Source of the DNA: Bog-950 sp964423405
Lineage (GTDB): Bacteria > Bacteroidota > Bacteroidia > Chitinophagales > LD1
Length of the DNA stretch: 64,000 nt
Assembly: GCA_964423405.1 (NCBI GenBank)
Contig: CAYREY010000013.1
Coordinates: 1-64,000, forward strand
Reading direction: 5' to 3'
Below, in pieces: positions 8,329-15,338 of this stretch. Made by a program: the position numbers and the translations under genes. The notes below the pieces were generated by a model. It was not told the origin of the DNA. It worked only from the letters and a program-made list of their open reading frames with translations, and did not search any database. Numbering within the stretch: position 1 is the stretch's first letter; every line of letters begins with the position of its first letter.

Positions 8329-10227
8329 CTACACAAAGTACTTTTTATACCAGTACTGAAACACCAGCAGGCTCCATAGGGTAGCATGTACATCCTCCGG
8401 GTTATTACTGTACAGTTTCTGTTTTACTGCTTCAATAGCGGCAACATCAAATATACCTTGTTGTTCAATAAAATTTTTCTCCAGCAATTGCTCTTCAATA
8501 AGCGGGCGCAAACCGGTGCGCATCCATTTTAACAGGGGCACCTCAAAGCCATGCTTGGGCCGGTTAAACAGCTCTTGCGGCAGCACATCGCGGAACGCAT
8601 CTTTCAATACTTTTTTACCACCGGTGCCATCTATTTTATAGCTAACCGGTAGCGAAAAAGCGTAGTTAACCACCGTATAATCCAGTAGTGGCACGCGTAC
8701 CTCCAGGCTATTGGCCATACTCATAAGGTCTACCTTGGTAAGCATATCGTTAGGCAGCACCATTTGTGTATCGGCGTACAGCACATCGTTCAGGTCGCCG
8801 TTTTGCTTAATGGCATCCATTACAAAGCTTTTGCGTTGTTCGCATTCAGTATTGTTTACCTGTGCAGGGTTTTTAAGTAGCGCTGCTACGGCACCGGCAC
8901 TGTTAAAGCTGGCCCAACGCCAGTAACGTTGTGCCGGCGATAGCTGCAGGCCTTCGCCAAAACGCTGTGCCTGGCGGAACAGGTTACCCCATTTGCTGTG
9001 CCGCGATTTGGGTAGCAGCTTAAACACCGGTAAACCGGTGGTAGCAATAAAGTTAACCAGGCTGTTTTGCCTTGCCTTACTTTCTGCTTTATGTTTGTTG
9101 TAGCCTGCAAAAAGTTCATCGCCACCATCGCCCGATAAAGCTACGGTTACGCGCTGGCGGGTTTTCTGGCTAAGTATGTAAACGGCTATAGCCGATGAGT
9201 CGGCAAAGGGTTCATCTATATAATCCAGTATAGAAAATATGTTGGCAAACATATCATCGTTACTAACGGCAAATACGGTGTGGTTGGTCCCGAATTTTTT
9301 AGCTACCAGGTTAGCATACTGCGTTTCATCAAAGTACGGTTCATCTTTATAACCAATACTAAATGTATTAAGGTTGCTTACACTTTTAGCAGCACAGGCT
9401 GTAACTATAGATGAATCGATACCACCACTTAAAAATGCACCCAGTGGCACGTCGCTTACCAGGCGGCGTTCTACAGCATCGTGCACCAACCGTTTAAGCT
9501 CTGCTTTGGCAGCATCGTAGCTTTGCGTTGGTTGCACAATACTGCCCGGCTGATAAGGCAGGGTATAATATTTACCGGTACGCATGTTACCGGCACTATC
9601 AATTACGGCATAAGCACCGGGCTGTAGCTTTTGCACGTTTTTAAGCATGCTGCTATTGCCAGGTATGTAGTTTAACTGCAGGTATAACGATAGGGTGTTA
9701 TAGTCCAGTTCCTTCTTTACCGGAAACTGTAAAACAGCTTTCAGCTCACTAGCAAATACCAGCATCTGCTCATCGGTATATACCAGTAAAGGCTTAATGC
9801 CATACCGGTCGCGGGCTATAAAAATTTCGTGTGTTTGCTTATCAAATACAGCAAAGGCAAAAAAACCATTCAGGTGTTGCAGGCAATCTTTACCCATACG
9901 TATGTACAGGTGCAACAGCACTTCGGTATCGGATGTGCTGTTAAACTTTACGCCCTGTAAAAACTGCTGCTTAAGCTCGCGGTAGTTAAATATTTCGCCG
10001 TTAAACACAATGGTATAGCGGCCGGTATCATCTACCATGGGTTGGTTGGCAATGCTCGATGTATCGATGATAGAAAGGCGGGCATGTCCCAAACCCACCT
10101 GCGGCGAAAGTGTTACCGCCTGCTGCGAATCGGGCCCGCGTAACGATAACGAACGCAACGCACCCTGCAAATGGTTAGCAAGAGCGTGGGTTGGCTCCTT
10201 CGAAAAATATCCTGCAATGCCGCACAT
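8329..10227 (-). CDS. asnB: Glutamine-hydrolysing asparagine synthase / AsnB-type amidotransferase
   Basis: 632 residues. The N-terminal class II glutaminase begins MCGIAGYF, with Cys2 as nucleophile after Met removal. The synthetase domain carries the pyrophosphatase loop LSGGIDSS (about 265-272). It makes asparagine from aspartate, glutamine and ATP. Genes like this are common inside bacterial polysaccharide loci, where some amidate sugars or other carboxylates, so true asparagine synthesis is likely but not proven. It sits between rpoN (14-bp gap) and the GT4 gene. The nearby asnS with an Asn-rich leader makes an asparagine theme notable. Confidence 0.88.
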   Translation of the reverse strand: MCGIAGYFSKEPTHALANHLQGALRSLSLRGPDSQQAVTLSPQVGLGHARLSIIDTSSIANQPMVDDTGRYTIVFNGEIFNYRELKQQFLQGVKFNSTSDTEVLLHLYIRMGKDCLQHLNGFFAFAVFDKQTHEIFIARDRYGIKPLLVYTDEQMLVFASELKAVLQFPVKKELDYNTLSLYLQLNYIPGNSSMLKNVQKLQPGAYAVIDSAGNMRTGKYYTLPYQPGSIVQPTQSYDAAKAELKRLVHDAVERRLVSDVPLGAFLSGGIDSSIVTACAAKSVSNLNTFSIGYKDEPYFDETQYANLVAKKFGTNHTVFAVSNDDMFANIFSILDYIDEPFADSSAIAVYILSQKTRQRVTVALSGDGGDELFAGYNKHKAESKARQNSLVNFIATTGLPVFKLLPKSRHSKWGNLFRQAQRFGEGLQLSPAQRYWRWASFNSAGAVAALLKNPAQVNNTECEQRKSFVMDAIKQNGDLNDVLYADTQMVLPNDMLTKVDLMSMANSLEVRVPLLDYTVVNYAFSLPVSYKIDGTGGKKVLKDAFRDVLPQELFNRPKHGFEVPLLKWMRTGLRPLIEEQLLEKNFIEQQGIFDVAAIEAVKQKLYSNNPEDVHATLWSLLVFQYWYKKYFV

Positions 10228-10241
10228 AGTTGGGTGTGTGC

Positions 10242-11762
10242 TTATAACTCTTTACGCAGCCTGGCCACCGGTATATTCAACTGTTCCCGGTATTTGGCCA
10301 CGGTTCTGCGGGCAATGTTATAGCCCTTATCATTCAATATTTTAGTAAGGTTCTGGTCGCTTATTGGTTTCTTTTTGCTTTCAGCACCAATCAGGTCGCT
10401 AAGTATTTTCTTCACCTCGCGGCTCGATACTTCTTCGCCGCTATCGGTACTCAGCGCTTCGCTAAAGAAAAACTTAAGTGGTATAGTGCCAAACTCTGTT
10501 TGCACATACTTGCTGTTGGCCACGCGGCTAACGGTAGATATATCTAGCCCGGTACGCTCGGCAATATCTTTCAATATCATCGGCTTCATCTGCGTTTCAT
10601 CGCCGCTGCTAAGGTAGTCGTACTGCAACTCCAGTATAGTGTTCATTACCAGCATCATGGTGTGGTAACGGCTTTGTATGGCATCTATAAACCATTTGGC
10701 CGAGTCTATTTTCTGCTTAATAAACAGTATAGCGTCTTTCTGGCTTTTGGTTTTCTCTTTCGATTTTTTGTAGCTGCTAATCATCTCTTTAAAATGATTG
10801 CTGATACGCAGTTCGGGCGCATTGGCCGAGTTAAGGTTAACTTGTAATTCGCCGTTTACGTTGCTAAGTAAAAAATCGGGTATAATGGTAAGCTGCATGC
10901 TGCCCTGGCTACTGCTAAAGGCACTGCCCGGCTTGGGGTTAAGCTTGGTTATTTCATCCAGCACACGCTTAAGCTTGGCCGAATCCATATCAAAGATATG
11001 TTCCAGCTTATCGTAGTGTTTTTTGGCAAACAGCTCAAAGTGTTTCTCTACTACGCGGATGGCTATTTCGGTGTATATCGATGGTTCTTCTTTGCGCTTT
11101 AGCTGTATCAGCAGGCACTCTTCAAGCGTGCGGGCACCAACCCCCGGCGGGTCCAGCTTTTGTATTTGCGATAGTATGGTCAATAACTCCGTTTCGGTAG
11201 TCATTACATTCTGGCGGAAAGCCAGGTCATCTACAATAGCGTCCAGTTCGCGGCGCAGGTAGCCATCATCGTCCAGACTGCCTATCAGGTGCTGGGCTAT
11301 TTGCTGCTGGCGCTCGTCCAGGTCCATCATGCCCAGTTGCCCTTCTAAATATTCGTGAAAGGTAGATGATACCGATACCGGTATGGTTTTGTTTTCATCA
11401 TCGGGGTCGGCAAACTCACTGGGGTCGCTGGTTTTATAGTCGGCCACGCCTTCATCATCTTCGTCGTAGTACTCGCTCATATCTACGTCGTCTTCCAGCT
11501 TTATCTCTTCTTCGGGGCCATCAAGTTCATTATCGGCATCGCCCTCAGCGCTATCGCTTTGTGGAATTTCCACCTCATCATTCTCCGCAGTTGTGGGCTC
11601 ATCATCCTCACTCAATCCCTCCTCCAGTGCCGGGTTAGCCTCCAGCTCTTCCTTTATCCGCTGCTCTAACTGCATAGTAGGCACCTGCAGCAATTTCATT
11701 AACTGAATTTGCTGGGGCGACAGTTTAAGCAACAGCTTTTGATGTAATCCTTGTCTTAGCAC
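10242..11762 (-). CDS. rpoN: RNA polymerase sigma-54 factor
   Basis: 506 residues. The N-terminal activator-contact region starts MLRQGLHQKLLLKLSPQQIQ, followed by a long acidic segment (about 50-130, many Asp/Glu). The core-binding and HTH regions come next, and the RpoN box ARRTVAKYRE (484-493) that contacts the -24 promoter element is intact. It directs RNA polymerase to sigma-54 promoters that need an AAA+ activator; none is encoded in this window. It is the first gene of the minus-strand run leading into the polysaccharide cluster and is divergent from the asnS leader. Confidence 0.96.
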   Translation of the reverse strand: MLRQGLHQKLLLKLSPQQIQLMKLLQVPTMQLEQRIKEELEANPALEEGLSEDDEPTTAENDEVEIPQSDSAEGDADNELDGPEEEIKLEDDVDMSEYYDEDDEGVADYKTSDPSEFADPDDENKTIPVSVSSTFHEYLEGQLGMMDLDERQQQIAQHLIGSLDDDGYLRRELDAIVDDLAFRQNVMTTETELLTILSQIQKLDPPGVGARTLEECLLIQLKRKEEPSIYTEIAIRVVEKHFELFAKKHYDKLEHIFDMDSAKLKRVLDEITKLNPKPGSAFSSSQGSMQLTIIPDFLLSNVNGELQVNLNSANAPELRISNHFKEMISSYKKSKEKTKSQKDAILFIKQKIDSAKWFIDAIQSRYHTMMLVMNTILELQYDYLSSGDETQMKPMILKDIAERTGLDISTVSRVANSKYVQTEFGTIPLKFFFSEALSTDSGEEVSSREVKKILSDLIGAESKKKPISDQNLTKILNDKGYNIARRTVAKYREQLNIPVARLRKEL

Positions 11763-11842
11763 GGTGCAATGTTATAAAAAAGGTAGTTCTCTAAAATTAC
11801 AAGTATATTATTATATTCAACCTTTAAATCAGTAAAAACGAT

Positions 11843-11962
11843 ATGAAAAGCCAGTACAACATAGCAATCTCTCATGGGTCTGTGGCTCCTGCTATGCTGG
11901 TAGTATTCATAAACCGTGCCCGTAATAATAATCGTAATAACCAGTTAAACCGAAACCGGTAG
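11843..11962 (+). CDS. Putative asparagine-rich leader peptide of asnS
   Basis: A 39-codon ORF (ATG 11843, TAG 11960-11962) in the space between divergent rpoN and asnS. Its last 16 residues read NRARNNNRNNQLNRNR: eight Asn and five Arg, with codons AAT AAT AAT CGT AAT AAC in a row. It ends 26 nt before a Rho-independent terminator that is itself upstream of asnS. There is no other plus-strand gene this terminator could serve, because rpoN reads away. The layout matches a ribosome-mediated attenuator sensing charged tRNA-Asn, like pheM before pheST in E. coli. Function is inferred. Codons early in the ORF also lie in a possible hairpin (CATAGCA / TGCTATG). Confidence 0.6.
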   Translation: MKSQYNIAISHGSVAPAMLVVFINRARNNNRNNQLNRNR

Positions 11963-11988
11963 TAACCTTATTGTATAAAATAATGGAG

Positions 11989-12014
11989 AAGCCGGGTGAA
12001 AGCCCGGCTTTTTT
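11989..12014 (+). terminator. asnS: Rho-independent terminator, probable asnS attenuator
   Basis: AAGCCGGG, loop TGAAAG, CCCGGCTT, then TTTT. The T tract is on the plus strand, so it stops rightward transcription, 46 nt before the asnS ATG. It can act only on transcripts that begin in the rpoN-asnS intergenic space. The same stem is used by the terminator after serS. Confidence 0.75.
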
Positions 12015-12030
12015 GTTTTGGCAGATTAGA

Positions 12031-12038
12031 TATTTTCG
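12031..12038 (+). promoter_or_regulatory. asnS: Possible -7 box ahead of asnS
   Basis: TATTTTCG fits the TAnnTTnG form of Bacteroidota -7 elements, 22 bases before the asnS ATG and downstream of the terminator. No well-spaced TTTG -33 element is visible (nearest TTTG 15 or fewer bases away). If functional, it would let asnS bypass the attenuator. Confidence 0.3.
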
Positions 12039-12060
12039 CTCACTCTTATAAAAACGAATT

Positions 12061-13587
12061 ATGGCTTACATTAAAGATTTAGCAAAGTACGAAGGACAGG
12101 ATGTAGAATTAAAGGGCTGGAACGCCCAGAAACGCGATAGCAAGGGCCTTGTGTTTATGGTTTTTCGCGATGGAACCGGCTTTTGCCAGGCAGTAATAAA
12201 TCTGGATACGGTGGGCGAACAAAGTTTTGAGGCGGCTAAAAAGCTACCACAGGAAAGTTCGCTGGCTATTACCGGTACTGTTGTAAAAGACGAGCGCCAG
12301 ATAGGCGGCTACGAAATACAGGTAAAACAGCTTACGGTTATTGCCGAAGCAGAGGAGAATTACCCTATATCGCCCAAAGAACACGGCACCGACTTTTTGA
12401 TGGATAACCGCCACCTGTGGCTGCGCAGCCGCCGCCAGTGGGCTATTATGCGCGTGCGCAACCAGATAATATTTGCCATACACACGTTTTTTCAGCAGCG
12501 CGATTTTGTGCAGATGGATGCGCCTATATTAACCGGCAACGCCTGCGAGGGTACTACCAACCTGTTCGAAACCGAGTACTACGATAAAGATGTAAAAGCA
12601 TATTTATCGCAATCGGGCCAGTTGTATGGCGAAGCTATGGCTATGGCACAAGGGCTTATTTACACCTTTGGCCCTACGTTCCGTGCCGAGAAATCGAAAA
12701 CACGCCGCCACTTATCAGAGTTTTGGATGATAGAGCCTGAAATGGCTTTTTACGACCTGAAGATGGACATGGACCTGATAGAGGATTTTGTACGCTTTGT
12801 GGTAACTACTGTATTAGAAAAATGCGCCGCCGAGCTGAAAGTGCTGGAGCGCGATACTACTTACCTGGATAGAGTGAAGGAGCCATTTATACGTATGAAA
12901 TACGAAGCAGCGGTAGATGTAATAAAAGGCGAGAAAGAAATAGGCGGCCGCAATAGCCTGCAAATGCTGGATGAAGAAGAGAAAGCATTAAAAGCAGATG
13001 AAGCCCGCATACTGGCCGAGATAGCCGACCGCGAAGCAAAAATTGCCGGTGGTGAATTGAAGAAAGGTGAAGTTAATTTCAACAAAAACAAAGTTGACCA
13101 ACTGAAGAATGAGTTGAAAGACAACGCCGAAAAATTAGCCAGTGTAGCCCAATGGCGTACCAGTGCGTTAAACTTTAAACGCGGCGATGACTTTGGTGGC
13201 GCCGATGAAACGGTACTGACCAAAATGTTTGGCCAACCGGTAATGGTGTACAACTGGCCGCACGAGGTGAAAGCCTTTTACATGAAAGAAGACGAAACCG
13301 ATAAGGGTTACGCCAAAGGCGTTGACTTACTGGCACCGGAAGGCTACGGCGAAGTAGTAGGCGGCGGCGAGCGTGAAACAAACATTGAACGCCTGAAAGG
13401 AAAAATTATAGAGCACCAGCTACCTATGGAGGCGTTTGAATGGTACCTGGATATGCGCCGCTTTGGCAACGTACCGCACAGCGGCTTTGGCTTGGGCTTA
13501 GAGCGCCTGGTAGCCTGGATATGTGGCCTGCAACACATCCGCGAAACCATACCGTTTCCACGTAGCTACGGCAGATTACTTCCGTAA
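12061..13587 (+). CDS. asnS: Asparaginyl-tRNA synthetase
   Basis: 508 residues, a class IIb synthetase that charges tRNA-Asn. An N-terminal OB-fold anticodon-binding domain (about 1-100) precedes the catalytic core. Motif 2 is FRAEKSKTRRHLSEF (207-221) and motif 3 is GFGLGLERLVAWICG near the C-terminus. The sequence LTGNACEGTTNLF marks AsnRS rather than AspRS. An extra charged, helix-rich segment (about 291-375, many Lys/Glu/Ala) makes it longer than the 466-residue E. coli enzyme. Regulation by an Asn-rich leader and terminator upstream is likely. Confidence 0.95.
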   Translation: MAYIKDLAKYEGQDVELKGWNAQKRDSKGLVFMVFRDGTGFCQAVINLDTVGEQSFEAAKKLPQESSLAITGTVVKDERQIGGYEIQVKQLTVIAEAEENYPISPKEHGTDFLMDNRHLWLRSRRQWAIMRVRNQIIFAIHTFFQQRDFVQMDAPILTGNACEGTTNLFETEYYDKDVKAYLSQSGQLYGEAMAMAQGLIYTFGPTFRAEKSKTRRHLSEFWMIEPEMAFYDLKMDMDLIEDFVRFVVTTVLEKCAAELKVLERDTTYLDRVKEPFIRMKYEAAVDVIKGEKEIGGRNSLQMLDEEEKALKADEARILAEIADREAKIAGGELKKGEVNFNKNKVDQLKNELKDNAEKLASVAQWRTSALNFKRGDDFGGADETVLTKMFGQPVMVYNWPHEVKAFYMKEDETDKGYAKGVDLLAPEGYGEVVGGGERETNIERLKGKIIEHQLPMEAFEWYLDMRRFGNVPHSGFGLGLERLVAWICGLQHIRETIPFPRSYGRLLP

Positions 13588-13595
13588 CCCTAAAT

Positions 13596-13611
13596 CTCCG
13601 CCGCGGCGGAG
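13596..13611. repeat. Short palindrome of the dispersed ...GACTT repeat family
   Basis: CTCCGCCGCGGCGGAG is a perfect 16-bp palindrome followed by ACTTGAATACAAA. The same GGCGGAGACTT occurs at about 1562-1572. It lies between the asnS stop and its terminator. Confidence 0.6.
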
Positions 13612-13621
13612 ACTTGAATAC

Positions 13622-13661
13622 AAATAAAAAATGCCACCTGCAAGGGTGGCATTTTTTATTT
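13622..13661. terminator. Bidirectional terminator between asnS and a membrane-protein gene
   Basis: The arms AAATAAAAAATGCCACC and GGTGGCATTTTTTATTT are perfectly complementary with a 6-base loop. A and T tracts on both sides serve the two convergent genes. Confidence 0.9.
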
Positions 13662-13676
13662 ATGATATTACCTGAC

Positions 13677-14321
13677 TTACACAAACTTAGGTACAAATGT
13701 AAACGCCAGAAACTGGCCCATAAAACCTACCAGGTAGCCTATGTAAACCTCGCGCGGGGTATGGGCTTTAAGCACTAACCTGGCAGCACCTATAATACCG
13801 GCCAGCAGTATGGCTGCTAAAAACACAGGGCGTAAATCGTAAGTAGAAAGGCGTACAAGGGGAAGTAACAAACCCAGCAGATTACCGGCACCCAATGTGT
13901 GCAGGCTTATTTTCATAAATATATTGGTAAACAGGGTAATGAAGATGCCGATACAGGCACCCAGCATCATGTAAAAAATAAGTTTATCGGTTGGTATTTT
14001 AAGGTGTACGTTGCTTTTAAACATCCAGGTAGTCCACAGATAAAAAGTAGCGGTAGCAATTAACGGCACTATGCGCTCCTTGGTGGTTTCCAGCGAAAAC
14101 GTATCTATCATATCCAGCCGTTTCATCATGGTAAGCCATACCACCGGAAACACAAAGGTGAGCATAAACACGATAATAAACCACAGTACATGTAGCTTTT
14201 CGCCAAAGTGGCCAAAACGGTTAGGGTTAGTACTTAGCAATAACAACAGCCCGTAGGTGGGAAAGAACAACGGGTGAAAGACAACCGAAATAAATTTTGC
14301 AGCAAATTTCATGGGTGGCAA
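13677..14321 (-). CDS. Integral membrane protein, divergent PAP2-phosphatase-like
   Basis: 214 residues with about six hydrophobic helices. The pattern KISLHTLGAG (His141), then AARLVLKAHTPREVYIG (Arg181, His187, Glu191), resembles the PAP2 motifs PSGH and SRX5HX3D, with Ala for Ser and Glu for the final Asp. A charged segment TTKERIVPL (about 80-87) could be the first PAP2 motif. If it is a real PAP2 member it would dephosphorylate a lipid phosphate such as undecaprenyl pyrophosphate. The substitutions make activity uncertain. It ends at the terminator shared with asnS and lies downstream of yidD on the same strand. Confidence 0.65.
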   Translation of the reverse strand: MPPMKFAAKFISVVFHPLFFPTYGLLLLLSTNPNRFGHFGEKLHVLWFIIVFMLTFVFPVVWLTMMKRLDMIDTFSLETTKERIVPLIATATFYLWTTWMFKSNVHLKIPTDKLIFYMMLGACIGIFITLFTNIFMKISLHTLGAGNLLGLLLPLVRLSTYDLRPVFLAAILLAGIIGAARLVLKAHTPREVYIGYLVGFMGQFLAFTFVPKFV

Positions 14322-14340
14322 ATGTAATAATTACTACAAG

Positions 14341-14565
14341 CTACGGCACCGGATCGTAACCATGCCCACCCCAGGGGTGGCAGCGGCCTATGCGTTTTAA
14401 TGTAAGCCAACCGCCCTTAAACGGGCCATATTTTTTAATAGCCTGCAAGCCGTACTCCGAGCAGGTAGGCGTGTAGCGGCAACTGGGGGGCAATATAGGC
14501 GACAATAATGTGCGGTACGCTTGTATGATAAAAAGAAACAGCCACGTAAATACTTTAGAAATCAT
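14341..14565 (-). CDS. yidD: Membrane protein insertion efficiency factor YidD
   Basis: 74 residues. It has an N-terminal amphipathic/hydrophobic helix, then the family signature YRTLLSPILPPSCRYTPTCSEYGLQAIKKYG and GGWLTLKRIGRCHPWGGHGYDPVP. YidD assists YidC-mediated insertion of inner-membrane proteins. Its start overlaps the 3' end of rnpA by 11 bp, the conserved rpmH-rnpA-yidD order. Confidence 0.96.
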   Translation of the reverse strand: MISKVFTWLFLFIIQAYRTLLSPILPPSCRYTPTCSEYGLQAIKKYGPFKGGWLTLKRIGRCHPWGGHGYDPVP

Positions 14566-15067
14566 ACCGGCAAAGTTTGGTAATACAATCGGCCACTGCT
14601 TTGTTAACGATTGAGGCCACCGGCAATTGTTTGCCTTTGTAAATAAACATTAGCGCCAGTTGCTTTTGCTGCGCTGCCAGTTTTTCGTACAGTGTAAATT
14701 TGTTGTGCCGGTAGGCCTCGCGCATCAGGCGCTTGGCGCGGTTACGGTCAACAGCATGTTTGAAAAATTTTTTGGGCACCGAAAAACCCGCCTGTGCCGG
14801 GTAAAAGGTATGGAGCGGTTGTACCAAATAAACAAGGGTAAACCCGTTGGTGCCAACAGATTTACCCTCTTTAAAAAGCTGGTCAATTATTTTTTTGCTC
14901 TTAAGCTTTTCCTCTTTACCGAAAGTATATTTCTCTTTCAGAAACGAAACATCAAAGCCGGCAAACGACTTAGCAGCCGAAGAAGAATTATTTAAGTTTT
15001 CTTTCGTCAGAAACTGTAAGTTTCTTTCTGCCTCTGGCCCTTCTTCTTGCAAGAACTTTTCTTCCAT
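14555..15067 (-). CDS. rnpA: Ribonuclease P protein component, with unusual start
   Basis: The conserved core (KYTFGKEEKLKSKKIIDQLF..., RNR motif DRNRAKRLMREAYR) binds the catalytic RNA of RNase P for tRNA 5' maturation. The start is odd. The only in-frame ATG, 15067, lies inside rpmH and gives 170 residues with a 42-residue charged extension. An in-frame TGA lies four codons upstream of that ATG. After the rpmH stop there is no in-frame ATG, GTG or TTG. A CTG codon at 14941 would give a normal 128-residue protein. Either translation starts inside rpmH, as known in Thermus, or a CTG start is used. Product certain, start uncertain. Confidence 0.9.
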   Translation of the reverse strand: MEEKFLQEEGPEAERNLQFLTKENLNNSSSAAKSFAGFDVSFLKEKYTFGKEEKLKSKKIIDQLFKEGKSVGTNGFTLVYLVQPLHTFYPAQAGFSVPKKFFKHAVDRNRAKRLMREAYRHNKFTLYEKLAAQQKQLALMFIYKGKQLPVASIVNKAVADCITKLCRYDF

Positions 15068-15143
15068 TTTTGGTGCTCATTCTTTCTCTGAAGCCGTGTT
15101 TGTTAGCTCTTTTTCTGCGGCTTGGCTGAAATGTCCGTTTCAT
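14988..15143 (-). CDS. rpmH: 50S ribosomal protein L34
   Basis: 51 residues beginning MKRTFQPSRRKRANKHGF and continuing RERMSTKNGRKVLARRRARG, unmistakably L34 of the large ribosomal subunit. It lies directly upstream of rnpA. Its last 80 bases overlap, in another frame, the 5' part of the longest rnpA reading frame. A DnaA-box-like sequence is found 58 bp upstream of its start. Confidence 0.97.
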   Translation of the reverse strand: MKRTFQPSRRKRANKHGFRERMSTKNGRKVLARRRARGRKKLTVSDERKLK

Positions 15144-15200
15144 ATTTTCTGGTGTTTAAAATTATCCCTTTTTATTAAAAGGACGGCAAAAGTAGTCATT

Positions 15201-15209
15201 TTATCCACA
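15201..15209 (+). promoter_or_regulatory. Perfect DnaA-box consensus upstream of rpmH
   Basis: TTATCCACA matches the strict DnaA box, in the AT-rich space between rpmH and rho. The rpmH-rnpA-yidD cluster borders oriC in many bacteria. Only one box is visible and dnaA is not here, so this is weak evidence for an origin. A short inverted repeat, GACCT/AGGTC, lies at 15248-15264. Confidence 0.3.
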
Positions 15210-15338
15210 TAGGCAATAGCCCAAAGCAATAGTTTTTTACCAAAACCGACCTATTTATAAGGTCATTTTCGGCGTTTTTGTGTATTTAATGGCTGTTTTG
15301 CATTTTTTTCCGACTGCCAATAGCTGACTGCAAACTAT

